This document shows positions 1-8,720 of a stretch of 20,771 nucleotides of DNA, in pieces (the first letter of the stretch is position 1; each line of letters begins with the position of its first letter). The DNA lies in contig BFEA01000031.1 in NCBI GenBank assembly GCA_003427395.1, forward strand, positions 4,390,017 through 4,410,787, read 5' to 3'. The notes beneath the pieces are model-generated. The model saw only the letters and a program-made list of their open reading frames with translations. It was not told where the DNA came from and did not search any database. The translations under genes and the position numbers were made by a program. This stretch comes from Chara braunii. Taxonomy: Eukaryota > Streptophyta > Charophyceae > Charales > Characeae.

Positions 1-18
1 CCGCACAACCCCCTGCGC

Positions 19-108
19 AAACGCGTCAAACGCGTTTACCTCCGTTCACTGAACGCACGTTTACCGCGTTCAAAACCTGAACGTGAAACGCGCGTTCAAT
101 GAACGCGC
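19..108. repeat. Cluster of four short palindromes (CGTTCA/TGAACG and ACGCGT)
   Basis: An 8-bp perfect inverted repeat with a 3-base centre lies at 19-37 (AAACGCGT, CAA, ACGCGTTT). It is followed by three copies of CGTTCA paired with TGAACG: 43-55 with a 1-base centre, 67-83 with a 5-base centre, and 93-105 with a 1-base centre. The last extends to a 9-bp stem at 90-108. The three start 24 and 26 bases apart. Function is unknown. They could be binding sites for a dimeric protein or part of an element terminus cut by the window edge. Confidence 0.7.
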
Positions 109-211
109 AGTAACATAGGTCTTTTGCTCCAATTTTCAATTTTTTGATGTACGTGGCCCAAACCGTGGGCCAAATTCGCAGTTTTTTCTTGTTCCTCTCT
201 TTGTTTTCCAT

Positions 212-1287
212 CCATTTGCTTCCAACTCATTCCGGAGCTAGTTGTTTTCTGTCAACCCACAAAAAACGGCTAGATATCCTTCGCAAGATCAGAATTCAGA
301 TCTAAGGCCCAAAAATGAGCCGGCCAACTCACATGAGCATTTTCCCTTATTTTTGCTGCTAAAATTCAGATATTGCAGAGATAATGCCTCAAGGGCCTTG
401 TCTTTGCAATCCGGACTGCACTCCTAGGATCTAGGAGGGATGAGGTCGTCATTGAGACCTGGCAGTCCCTACCGCTGCAGTCCCAACCTGGCGGCACTTT
501 TCCCTCCACCCATTCCTCCTCGTTTGTCTCATTCTCCCCTTTTTCCCTCCTCTCTTTTTTATTACTGTTGGGACAAGTGTCCAACAACTATTTCTCCTCT
601 TTCTAGCTGTCGGACCTTTTCCAAGGCCTGATTTTGCTGCCGACATATGGCCGTTACACCCCGGACTGCAGTAGTGGCACCCCCCCCTAGGGTCCAAGGG
701 GGCTCCTTTTTGCTGCCGCCGCTCCCAGTTTGCTTCGATTTTCTCTGGCCAGCCTTTTCTCCACGTGGAGTCCTCGGGACTCCGTCTTTCTTGGCCAGGC
801 TGGTCCGGGATAGCCTAGACCGCTGGCCGGCCCCTCTCACTGCCGCTATTCCATCTTTCCTTTCCCCTCTGCACCCCCCGCCGGCGCCTGCCGCAATGAC
901 ACTTAACGTTTTCATCCGGACTCCCCGGCCCGGATGGTCCCGTCCACCTGACGTCATGCCATTTTATTTTTGTTGTCGTTGCATTTGATCCAGGACCCCT
1001 TGGGTTGCCCCAGGTGCCCTTTGTTTTTCCCGCCTCGTGCCCGTCTTCTCCGTTCTGTCGACAATTCCTGTCAGCGTTCGACTTCTCCTCCTTTTCTTAT
1101 TTCTCCTAGCCCCTCCCCTTCGTCCGGCGTCACCCTGGGTGACGACCCGCTCTTGCGCGTCCCCCTTTCTTGGGCTGGTTGCCAACTACCGTGCTGACGG
1201 CATCCGACCTTCGGCCCCTGTCCGCGGCTTCTGACAGTTTTATTCCGTCGATACCCAACCTCCTAATGGTTCCGCGGGCGCCGTCAT
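212..1287. other. Pyrimidine-rich region, no gene recognised
   Basis: The plus strand is strongly C/T-rich. Open frames exist on both strands, but they are low-complexity (Arg/Gly-rich on minus, Pro/Ser/Leu-rich on plus), overlap each other and show no conserved motif. A 7-bp inverted repeat (CTCCTAG, GAT, CTAGGAG) sits at 421-437, and the word CCGGACTGCA occurs near 411 and again near 661. I see nothing that supports a functional gene. Confidence 0.5.
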
Positions 1288-1500
1288 TTTGTCTGGGCCC
1301 ATGCGGTCCCTGGCCCTTCGGCCTGCCCGCGCTACGCCTATCCCTTGGTCTCACGCGGTTCCTGGCACTCCGTCCTACCGATACCCCATCGTCCCTTGGT
1401 CCCGCGCGGTCCCCAGCACCTAGTTCCGCCGGCACCGGACCTCTTCTTAGTCCCCTGTGGTCCCTGGCACTTCGTCTCGCTTGTACCATGTCTTTCCTTG
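1288..1500. repeat. Degenerate ~50-52 bp tandem repeat, about four units
   Basis: Units share the pattern CTTGGTC..CGCGGTCC-TGGCAC and start near 1290, 1344, 1394 and 1446, giving spacings of about 54, 50 and 52 bases. A partial fifth begins at about 1496 (CTTGGTGCTTC). Divergence between units is substantial. The plus-strand frames through it (Pro/Ser/Leu-rich) are most simply a by-product of this composition. Confidence 0.55.
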
Positions 1501-2095
1501 GTGCTTCTGATGTCCTTTCCGCCTTACGGCGGTCTCCGCCCCTCGTTCCCCTTGCGTCCTGCACGCTGTTCCACTCCGGGTGTCGGTTCCCACCTAACCT
1601 GCAATCTCCTTGGCCCTCCCGCCGTCGTGTCGCGTCAGCGCCTTGCGCCCTATCCCTTCCTACTCTCCTTCCTTTCCTTGCTGCGCACCTCCTATGCTAC
1701 TGCAAACTTCCGGGCGACCCTCCTTCGTTCTTGGGGAAAAATCTGCTCTTGCTACCCTCTCACAGTCCTTTGTCGCTTCCTGTTTAGACAGTTCCTTTCC
1801 ATTTTTGGCGGTCCCGACGACTCTAGGAAGCCTCTTCCAGCATTCCTGCCTCCGGTTTTCTCTGCCGTGCACATATCAGTCATATACAATCTCTTGAGTG
1901 ATGGGAAATCATTCGGGACTCACCAGTCCTGACATATTCCGCCCACTCATACTCGATGTCCCCATCGCGCACCAATCCATAGTCAGTAGGAATTTTGGAG
2001 TGGTGGACAGACAGGGAGGAGAACTGCGATGGGATGAGTAGTTAGCTTGTCAGGGTTTTTTTGTTTTCTTTCCCACTCTTCTCTCGGGTCCTTCT
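1501..2095. other. Non-coding stretch, no gene seen
   Basis: C/T-rich up to about 1800, then more mixed. It contains the first copy of a dispersed direct repeat (1942-1970, listed separately) and a short G-rich tract near 2110. No reading frame here carries a recognisable motif. Confidence 0.4.
1942..1970. repeat. Dispersed direct repeat, copy 1
   Basis: This holds CCCACTCA, a short variable spacer, then CGATGTCCCCATCGCGC. A second copy lies at 3185-3214 in the same orientation. The core is itself a partial palindrome (CGAT, GTCCCC, ATCG). The two copies bracket the broken minus-strand gene at 2096-2925 and the 65-bp repeats. Confidence 0.65.
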
Positions 2096-2925
2096 TTAAG
2101 TTTCCGCCCCTTGGGGCGAGGGAGGGTGTGGAGGGGTCAAGGTTTTGTTTCGGGTTCTTTTGGGTTGCGTAACGTCCCCAAGCTCAATAATGTCTTTGTA
2201 ACGAGTGCGTAACACTCTCTGTGCATCAACGTCAGTCTTAGAACTGTATCTCTTTCTCACTGGAACTCCCAAATACCCAAGAGCTTCCCCACAACTTCCC
2301 GTATCGTTCCACAAGAGAGAGGACGACGCGCCCATCACCCTCCCCAGGGACCGAGGTAAAAGGGAGATTTTGGTGACGAATATCACAAGGGTCATTCGCC
2401 GGGGCTCCCTCCAGGTGCGAGCTAGCAACACGCCAAGGAGCTTAAGCATCTTGATGTCTCTTTCCCTCATCAAGTTAATTAGCATCGCCCCTTGGAGGGG
2501 TTTGACTACAAACATGCCCTGCAGCTAGTTTTTCATTGTACGTTATTTCTCGCTTTCGACAATGTCTTGAAGGCTGCATTCGTAATCTTAAATCTATCTT
2601 CCCATTTCATTGAGAAAACATTTTCGAGCAGAAATCCTTTTGGTTTCATCTCATTTATTACTCTTAGGACATCCACACATTTTGGGTACAATTTTTCCTC
2701 TCCCCGAAGCTCAGACATAGCCAAATCCACATGCATTTTTTCTGGGTCCTGCCAATTCCCCATGCATATCACCCTCTTGCCATTCCTTGCCTTTGTTTTG
2801 ATTATCTTTTCATTCGCAATGCTAGGCTCATTCCTTAGTTGTTTCCTCTCAGGCCCTTCTTTTGAAGCTCTTGCAAGCCAATCACACCGCCGTTTCCAAT
2901 CTGCTAGTTCCTTTCCGAAGTCCAT
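2096..2925 (-). pseudogene. Broken gene of unknown function (two frames)
   Basis: I do not recognise this gene. The first segment runs from an ATG at 2925 to a TGA at 2533 (130 aa), with an in-frame stop just upstream, and is Lys/Glu/Arg-rich with scattered Trp, as in a soluble globular protein. The second segment (2515 to 2096, 139 aa) is in another frame. Its frame stays open upstream into the end of the first segment except for one TAG near 2527. That arrangement suits one ancestral gene of about 270 codons broken by a one-base shift and a nonsense change. The second half has a mixed hydrophobic stretch (MTLVIFVTKISLLP) and a basic tail. Orientation matches the retroelement and the paralog array. 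The plus-strand frame across it (2492-3169) is Phe/Ser-rich and looks like an antisense shadow. Two adjacent small genes, or chance open frames, are alternatives. Confidence 0.4.
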
Positions 2926-2946
2926 ACAAAATCAAATCACACCAGC

Positions 2947-3141
2947 TCTTTTTTTCCTGGCTGTCTTGCCAGCCCCTTTTTCTCAGGCTCATACCATGTC
3001 ACTTGCTCATGTCTTTTTTGTCCCGACCGCTTGCCAGACCCCCCTTTTTTCAGGCCCATGCACAATCGATTACAAGTCTTTTTTATGTTCAGGGCGTCTT
3101 GCCAGGTTCTCTTTTCTCAGCCTCATGCAAACGAATTATAG
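2947..3141. repeat. 65-bp tandem repeat, three units
   Basis: Units start at 2947, 3012 and 3077, each exactly 65 bases apart. Each opens with TCTTTTTT, then has CTTGCCAG about 18-21 bases in, a second T-rich run, CAGGC or CAGCC, and CATG. Divergence between units is moderate. The array lies just upstream (in minus-strand sense) of the broken gene at 2096-2925. Confidence 0.75.
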
Positions 3142-3184
3142 GTTTTTTTCCATGCGTATTCATTGGTAGATGGCATGCCTTCCC

Positions 3185-3214
3185 CCCACTCAAAACGCGA
3201 TGTCCCCATCGCGC
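3185..3214. repeat. Dispersed direct repeat, copy 2
   Basis: Second copy of the motif at 1942-1970, about 1.24 kb away in direct orientation. Here the core forms a longer palindrome (CGCGAT, GTCCCC, ATCGCG). Confidence 0.65.
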
Positions 3215-4119
3215 GACCGGTTCTCACCCGGAGGTACCCAGACCTTTGGCCCGCCGACCGCAAGTCAAGGACACAAGCCCACCCGCTTCACAAAAGGAAG
3301 AGTGATCAGTTTTTCCCCAGCGGACGACGCCTCATCCTTCTACCCGGTCCGACCTTTCTTCTCTTACGTGGCGAGCACCGATACCAAGGTTCCCCCTCAT
3401 GTCTGCCAGGTAGGTCCAATCCAGCCTGCCAGGGCCTCGTCTAGCCGTAAGAGTGTTCCTCGCGAATCGTTCCTCCGGAGTGGTAATTTTTTGGATTCCG
3501 GTCTCTTCCTTTCAAGAGAGTTTGGACTCTCAATCAGTTCGCGATTCCAGTTACGAAGACCTCGCAATTACTCTCGAAACGGTTGTAATGTTTCGGCAGG
3601 ACAGGGTCAATGCCCTGTGGTGGTGGCGAACTCCACCCGGTACCTCGCCCATCCTCTCCCCTTGGACAGTGTGGCCCAACTTAGCGAGGGCAGCCGTGGT
3701 CCAACCCAAACGGTCATGCCACCCCTCTATGACATGGTGTGTGGTTGGAGAGTAGCAAAATAGACTAGATGAGAATGACTTTCCTGCCCTTTTGGCTCTC
3801 TCGCCCTTTGACGTTTAGGCATTTAACAGGAGGCGCAATTGGAACTCCCCGACTAGAGCTCATTGTCGGAGGTGGTTCTGGACGTCCCGCACCGATCGAA
3901 GTGGTAGGTGCCTTAATCCTTTAACCTTCATCTTTTTACAAGAGGACGGGTCGCGCTGAGACTTTTTCCCTCAAGGAGATAGAGGTCCTTGGGGTCGCGG
4001 TGCATGCGCCGGTATCCCCCTCTTGCTGAGGCCAAAGACTAGAAGAAGAAAAAAAATTCATTTCAATGTCATTCCCAAATCCATTTCAAGTTGCCTAGGG
4101 TCCCCTGTTTATGCAATGC
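3215..4119. other. Unassigned region with an open plus-strand frame
   Basis: A plus-strand frame is open from 3170 to 3763 (197 codons; Ser/Pro/Arg-rich), and a second overlapping frame is open at 3453-3755. Neither has a recognisable domain, and two frames open at once suggests composition, not selection. The sequence around 3780-4020 has no long frame. I found no match between this region and the far side of the retroelement that would mark it as an LTR, although its position would allow that. Confidence 0.3.
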
Positions 4120-4335
4120 AATTTTCGATTCTCAATCCAATTCCAATGCTCCGTCTCATTCCCATACTCAATCTCATTCCCATGCTCAAACAAATTTCAA
4201 GGCTCAATCCAATTCCAATGCTCAATCCAATATCTCTTCCAAGGCTGAGTCCTTCCAATCTCTTTTCCAAGGCTCAACTCTTCCAATCTCTTTTCCAAGG
4301 CTCAACTCTTCCAATCTCTTTTCCAAGCTTTGCCC
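4120..4335. repeat. CCAAT/CTCAAT-rich degenerate repeats grading into a 28-bp tandem repeat
   Basis: From 4120 to 4250 short phrases such as CAATCCAATTCCAATGCT recur imperfectly. From 4252 a clean 28-bp unit (CTTCCAATCTCTTTTCCAAG plus GCTCAACT) is present at 4252-4279 and 4280-4307, with a third, partial copy from 4308 to about 4330. The Ser/Asn/Gln-rich plus-strand frame at 4091-4399 comes from this repeat structure and is not evidence for a gene. Confidence 0.8.
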
Positions 4336-4428
4336 TTCCAATTCCATGCATCACACGCAGCCATGCAAGGGGACCCCAGTGCCAATTTCCAAAGAATGAC
4401 CCTTATGAGGGACCATTCCGAACAACCT

Positions 4429-4610
4429 GGTTAGGGTCGTTCTTTCCAATTCCAAGTCGAACAGCTTGGTTAGGGTCATTCTTATCCATTGCAATCAGAC
4501 AGTCTGGTTAGGACCATCCTTATCCATTTCAATTGGGCAGCCTGATTAGGGTCATCCTTGTCCATTTCAATTGAACAGACTGGTTAGGGTCATCCTTGTT
4601 CATTGCAATG
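4429..4610. repeat. 38-bp tandem repeat, nearly five units
   Basis: Unit starts are at 4429, 4468, 4506, 4544 and 4582 (spacings 39, 38, 38, 38). Each unit begins GGTTAGGGTCATCCTT, with small changes, followed by a TCCATTTCAATT-like phrase and a CAG-CT end. The last unit is cut at about 4610. The plus-strand frame running into it is a by-product. Confidence 0.85.
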
Positions 4611-5561
4611 TTAGCGCCCGAGGGGGTGGGTCTCGAGGACATGGATCCTATCTCATCTCGGGGCTCAGAAGGCGGCCATCGTCTTGGGTTTTTACGCATG
4701 CTTCTTCCTTTTCCTCATGACTTTTGTCGTTCTCACAATCATCCACACATCCGACTTAGCATCCAGTACTCAAGTTGAGGCTCGCGGCCCCAAGCAGCAC
4801 TAGCCCGCCCGGTCGTTCAACCATTACAAGGGATGCTGGACCGTTTCGATGCTTCCCTGCCACTTTCCTGACTTCTCATATGCTCCCAATGCTTGTGGAC
4901 TTGTCTAAGATAGGTTGGGTTAGGCTCCTAGGGAAGAGAATATCTCTTTACCCATAGGTCCCCTAACCTCTCACAAGGACTCATGCAACGACTTGTTCAA
5001 TAATGGATACACAACTCAAAAGAAAGACTTTTGCCCTGAATGTTTCTTCCAACGTTCAAGAGTTCACATGCCCCTACCCATCTCCCTGAGACAAAGTCAA
5101 TTAACCCCCAAACCCTTTTTTTCTACCAAAAGCTCATATTTCCCAAACGAAGTGAGTACTTATACAGAGTAACCCTGATCACCCACCCTTTACTAGCTCC
5201 CTCAATCCAAAAAGTAGTTTCATTGCAGTCCTTACAAGGAAAAATAAGGAGACAGAGTTCGAATGCAAAGACAACATTAAAGACTAGTCTTCGTCTAGAT
5301 CCCCGCTGTTTTCCCTTTTTCTTTCCATTAATCTACCCAGCCATCCCGAATTTTATTCTAAGTGCAAAACCCTCATGCCTTTCCCTGAAGAAGCACCCAT
5401 TCGTACGAAGTAGCGCTAACTACCTAGTCCTTAGTCACTTCGAGCTTAGAAAATTCATTCAAAAAAAAAGTTCAAATGCGAAGTCCAAAATGGCAGCTAT
5501 GACTATCCAGGGACCAAACCCTCCCAACTCCTAGTTGTTCCCCCTTACGGCTGTTGTGCCT
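4611..5561. other. Spacer beyond the last retroelement ORF; no gene seen
   Basis: The longest frame is on plus, 5040-5534 (164 codons), rich in Ser, Leu, Phe and Lys, with no domain I recognise. This is where a 3' LTR of the minus-strand retroelement would be expected to begin. I looked for a purine run on the minus strand followed by TG, and for sequence shared with the far side of the element. Only weak purine runs near 5525-5545 are present and no convincing shared block was found. Confidence 0.35.
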
Positions 5562-6180
5562 CTATCGTCCAGGTGGCCTGCGTTGAGCCTCCCTCCTTGC
5601 GCGATCCTCCATTTCCTGCTTCATTTGCCTCTTTATTCCTTGGAACTGGAGGAGTGTCCGTTCTGTGAAGAAAGTTGTTGGGGATAGATCCTCTCCCCTG
5701 CCCAACTTTTCCCTTGCCTTCATAATCCACTGATATCTTAAGATAGTGCCCCATTGATCAAACCAATCGCTGAACTCAGATCCGAACTCTTCTATCCATT
5801 TGTCCTTTTTCTCACCCGGCTGCTCCCCTCTTCCCCGTTCTTCCCTTGTGGGCGTTGTTACCTCATCTTCCTCCTCGTCGCTGGTGAGGTCAATGAACTC
5901 AACGGGCTCGTCCTCTCCTGACCGTTGACCCTCCTTTGGGTTCCCTTCTTCCTCACGACAGGTGTCACTTTTCCATGGGAGGACTATTGGCTCCCCGTCC
6001 CTTAGTGGCGATGGCCCCCTGGTTCCTTGCTTTCTGCCCCCCATTGTTCACAACTAGGTTGTGATCGAACCCCACATACAACTTCCTTTTCCTGGAGTTT
6101 GACTCTCCAGCTTGCCTTGACGACTGTCTCTCTTTCGGCCTATTAATTGCATTGCTGTCATTTTCATTCCCAAACTCCAT
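5562..6180 (-). pseudogene. Extra ORF after pol: basic N-terminus, SUMO-interaction-like acidic motif
   Basis: The part from 6044 to 5562 (160 codons, stop TAG) is clearly protein-like. It contains EFIDLTSDEEEDE, a hydrophobic core followed by Ser and an acidic run, which is the classic layout of a SUMO-interacting motif. A Trp-rich stretch (WIEEFGSEFSDWFDQW) and a charged, probably helical C-terminus follow. An overlapping frame from an ATG at 6180 supplies a basic cluster (SRKRKLYVGF) resembling a nuclear localisation signal, and ends in a TGA at 5965. The two frames probably join near 6000-6040, where there is a run of six G on the coding strand, so one indel would explain the break. If so, the original protein was about 205 residues. 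It lies in the pol orientation, about 470 bases past the end of integrase. SUMO binding is inferred from the motif alone. Confidence 0.55.
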
Positions 6181-6364
6181 TTTGTTTTTTGTTTTCTTGT
6201 TGTTTTTCTTCTTCTTGTCTGGCCCTGTTCATACATAACAGTCACGATACCCCTCATACACACGCATTCCCTTCCACTCTCATTTGTGGCTTTGGAGGCT
6301 TCCCTAGAACTCTTGCTTGCCCCCATATAGTTGGTAGCCCCATTATCCCTTAGAGCCCTCGACA

Positions 6365-6562
6365 CATTGTCCCAACACATAGGTGCCCCATGTAAGCAGT
6401 CCACAACATCACCCCACAAAAATTATGGTACATTGTCCCAACACACAAATACCTCGTGTAGACAGTCCCCAATGTTACCCCACAAACTCTATAATACATT
6501 GTCCCGTGCTCCCAAGCCCAGTCACAGTCAGCCCAGGCAGTCTCCCCACGTTCCACAAAAGT
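6365..6562. repeat. 66-bp tandem repeat between pol and the extra ORF
   Basis: The phrase CATTGTCCC starts units at 6365, 6431 and 6497, exactly 66 bases apart; the third unit is more diverged. Because 66 is a multiple of 3, a minus-strand frame (6607-6350) encodes 22-residue repeats beginning GTMYYRVCGVTLG and GTMYHNFCGVMLW. That frame is the same as the pol frame but separated from it by a TGA at 6647 and a TAA near 6628. It could be a former C-terminal extension or simple non-coding duplication. Confidence 0.75.
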
Positions 6563-6646
6563 CAAGACACACAAATGAACAATCCCTGTAGTCATGATCA
6601 CTTCCACAGGGAGGCGGTCCCGAACTTATAGGCAGTTGCCTGCCTT

Positions 6647-7765
6647 TCAGGCTGTCAATTCCCCAGTTTCCCTGTCTTGGGCCTGTTGTAGCCACTGTTC
6701 CACCGGATCCCTGCTCAAGAATCTGACCAGTCTCTGTCCCGGAAATGACCCTCTTATACTAGTACCATCAAGATCCTCAAGTTCAAATGTGTTCAATCTC
6801 ACTCGCTCAGCAATCATGTAAGGCCCTTTAAATCTTTTTCCCAGCTGCCCGGACCATATGCTTTCAAGCGCCAAGGTCCTAACTAACACTTTTCCCCCCA
6901 CCTGGAGTGGCTCCTTCCGAATGTTCTTGACCTTGTCCCATCTTGCTTTATCCCTCATTCGGCTATCCATCACACGATTGACTACTTCCTCGAGTGTCTC
7001 CTCATTTCTGGCGACCTGCTGATAACGCGCGGTGATTAACTCTTCCGTGTTTAAGTGTGGGTCGTCATCTAGCCTGTTCCAAGTAGGGACCAAAGCTTCT
7101 ATCGAAAAATCGATCTCCCTTTCATACCAGAGTTCTGCTGGAATACATCCCGTTGTTCTTTTTGGAGTCATGTTCTCGACGAAAACTGCCTGCTTGAGAA
7201 ACCGTGGTCAACTTCCCAAATTATCTGCTGCCAACTTTGCAATTGCGTTTTTCAGAGTCCGGTGACCCCTTTCTACTGGTGCATTTGCCTCCGGATAGTA
7301 GGGCTCAGTGATCTTGATCGGTACACACAGTGTCTTAAGCCTGTTCAACACCTCCTGGTTAACGAATTTTGTCCCATTATCGGCTATGAACTTGCGTACG
7401 AAAGGGTGTCTTAGGTAGAAATCTTCCACCCAATCGGCCACTGCTTTCCCCTTCTTCTTCTTGAGGGTCACGACTTTTACATACCCACTGAGATTATCCC
7501 TTGCATCCAAAATGTATTTAAACCCATCCGTTGATACGGGCATAACGGCAAGGTCGAGGTGAACAAGGTGTCCGAGTCCCAGTACCCAGGTGGGTCTAAG
7601 GGGTTCGTAAACTTGTACGACACTCCTCTCTTGACATGTCAGACACGTCTGACAATACGTTGCGACCATGCCTGCCATTCCTCGCTAGAAGTACAGGGGT
7701 ACAATCTTTGCAAGTGTCCCTGTTGACGACCGGTGACCTCCTGCTAGCCCATCATTTATTGCTTG
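6647..7765 (-). pseudogene. Integrase domain of pol (broken by two stops)
   Basis: Integrase joins the cDNA copy to host DNA. The zinc-binding region has GLAGGH and CQTCLTCQ, but the first His of the usual HHCC set appears to be Asn (AINDGL). The catalytic core shows Asp in HLDLAVMP, Asp in FIADNGTKF and Glu in VERGHRTLKN. The last two are separated by 35 residues, matching the D,D(35)E signature. A GPY/F-type motif (KRFKGPYMIAERV) lies near 6830, typical of Ty3/Gypsy integrases. No chromodomain is evident after it. A TAG at 7685-7687 falls where a conserved Trp would be expected before the second zinc-ligand pair. A TGA at 7208-7210 falls between the core and the C-terminal region. The frame otherwise runs through to a TGA at 6647, probably the natural end of pol. 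Confidence 0.9.
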
Positions 7766-8350
7766 AATTACATCCAGCTGCCTAGACCTCCCACAAACGA
7801 CGCGTCTAGGCATTATCCCTTCCTCTTTCTTGAACAGGTGGCCATTTCTTAGGACATACTTTTCGACTTCCTCTCGTGCCTTGGGACTGACTTTCGTGGG
7901 TTGTTTGTTCCCTACCAGCAGCAAACCGATTTTTTTTAAAATGCCCTCGTACATCTGTATAAGGAAGAATTCATGTTCCCTCTGATCTGTGCCCTGTTCT
8001 TCTCGAGTGAGGTTGACCAGGTACTCGCACTCCTTCTGTACCCAGGTTTCGGCCAATGTCATCACGGCGTCCCGTCCCCCTTCCACGGCTATCGCCATCA
8101 GCTCTTCTTTGGCCCTTACTTCTGCGCCCCACGAGTCCTTCTCCTCTTTATGCCTGACCGTGGTGGTTGGACCTTCCCTGACTTCTGCAACTACTGCACG
8201 TGCGCCCTTTTCCAAGGTCTGAATCAGCAACTGACCTGTTGTAATTGTTGGATCTGCCATCTCATTATCCACAACAAGGGTCCCTCCTTCGTACTCCAGG
8301 ATAGCGTCGATTGGTTCCGCGTCCTCTAGTCCTTCTGGCGTGATACACAC
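7766..8350 (-). pseudogene. Pol linker between RNase H and integrase
   Basis: This is in frame with both flanking domains and open throughout. It is acidic and Ala/Glu/Lys-rich (for example KEELMAIAVEGGRDAVMTL), resembling the spacer seen in other long Gypsy polyproteins. No catalytic motif is visible. Open plus-strand frames here (7973-8329 and 7989-8222) are antisense shadows. Confidence 0.7.
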
Positions 8351-8720
8351 CCTGCTCCTCCCATCTGCCCTATTCCGGAGTCCTGCAATTCGTTCGACCT
8401 TATAGTCGAATTGCCATATGAAGCCTATCCATCTGCCGATGGTCGGATTTATAGGCTTGTAGTTCTTCAGGGCCCCCGCAACGTTGGTGGGATCGATCCT
8501 TAGGATAAATCGCCTCCCGAACAAGTATGCCTGGAAGGTCTTAAGACAATGCAGGATTGCTAAGACCTCCTTCTTGAACTACGAATACCGTCGTTCTGCT
8601 GAATTCAGAGTCCTACTTTCAAATGTGATTGGTCTTTCTTTGCCCTCCTCGTTTCTCTGTATCAATACTCCTCCCACTGCCAGTCGTCCCCTATCTGTTT
8701 CTAAGATGAAGGGCCGTCCT
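8351..8720 (-). pseudogene. RNase H domain of pol (one stop)
   Basis: RNase H degrades the RNA template during reverse transcription. All four acidic catalytic positions can be placed: Asp in FILETDRGRLAVGG, Glu in the FKKEVLAIL stretch just after the stop, Asp in LRIDPTNVAGAL, and Asp in GLRNRADGRSR. The domain directly follows the RT connection region, as in Ty3/Gypsy. A TAG at 8579-8581 interrupts it between ERRYS and FKKEV. In related elements that position is usually Gln, so a CAG to TAG change is the simplest explanation. Confidence 0.88.

Noticed and set aside
3170-3763. 197-codon plus-strand gene
   Set aside because: It has no motif, Ser/Pro/Arg-rich composition, a second overlapping open frame, and opposes the orientation of all supported coding sequence. 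Mentioned only as an open stretch.
4429-4610. Interstitial telomere repeat, because each unit contains TTAGGG
   Set aside because: The hexamer occurs once per 38-bp unit and not in tandem, and one unit lacks it.
4120-4610. CRISPR-like array
   Set aside because: The repeats are directly contiguous with no unique spacers, there are no cas genes, and the context is eukaryotic.
5040-5534. 164-codon plus-strand gene
   Set aside because: The composition matches the local C/T/A-rich sequence, and no domain or upstream signal is recognisable.
7973-8329. Plus-strand ORFs across pol (also at 9116, 10544, 10895 and 11606)
   Set aside because: They are antisense shadows of conserved retroelement domains on the minus strand.
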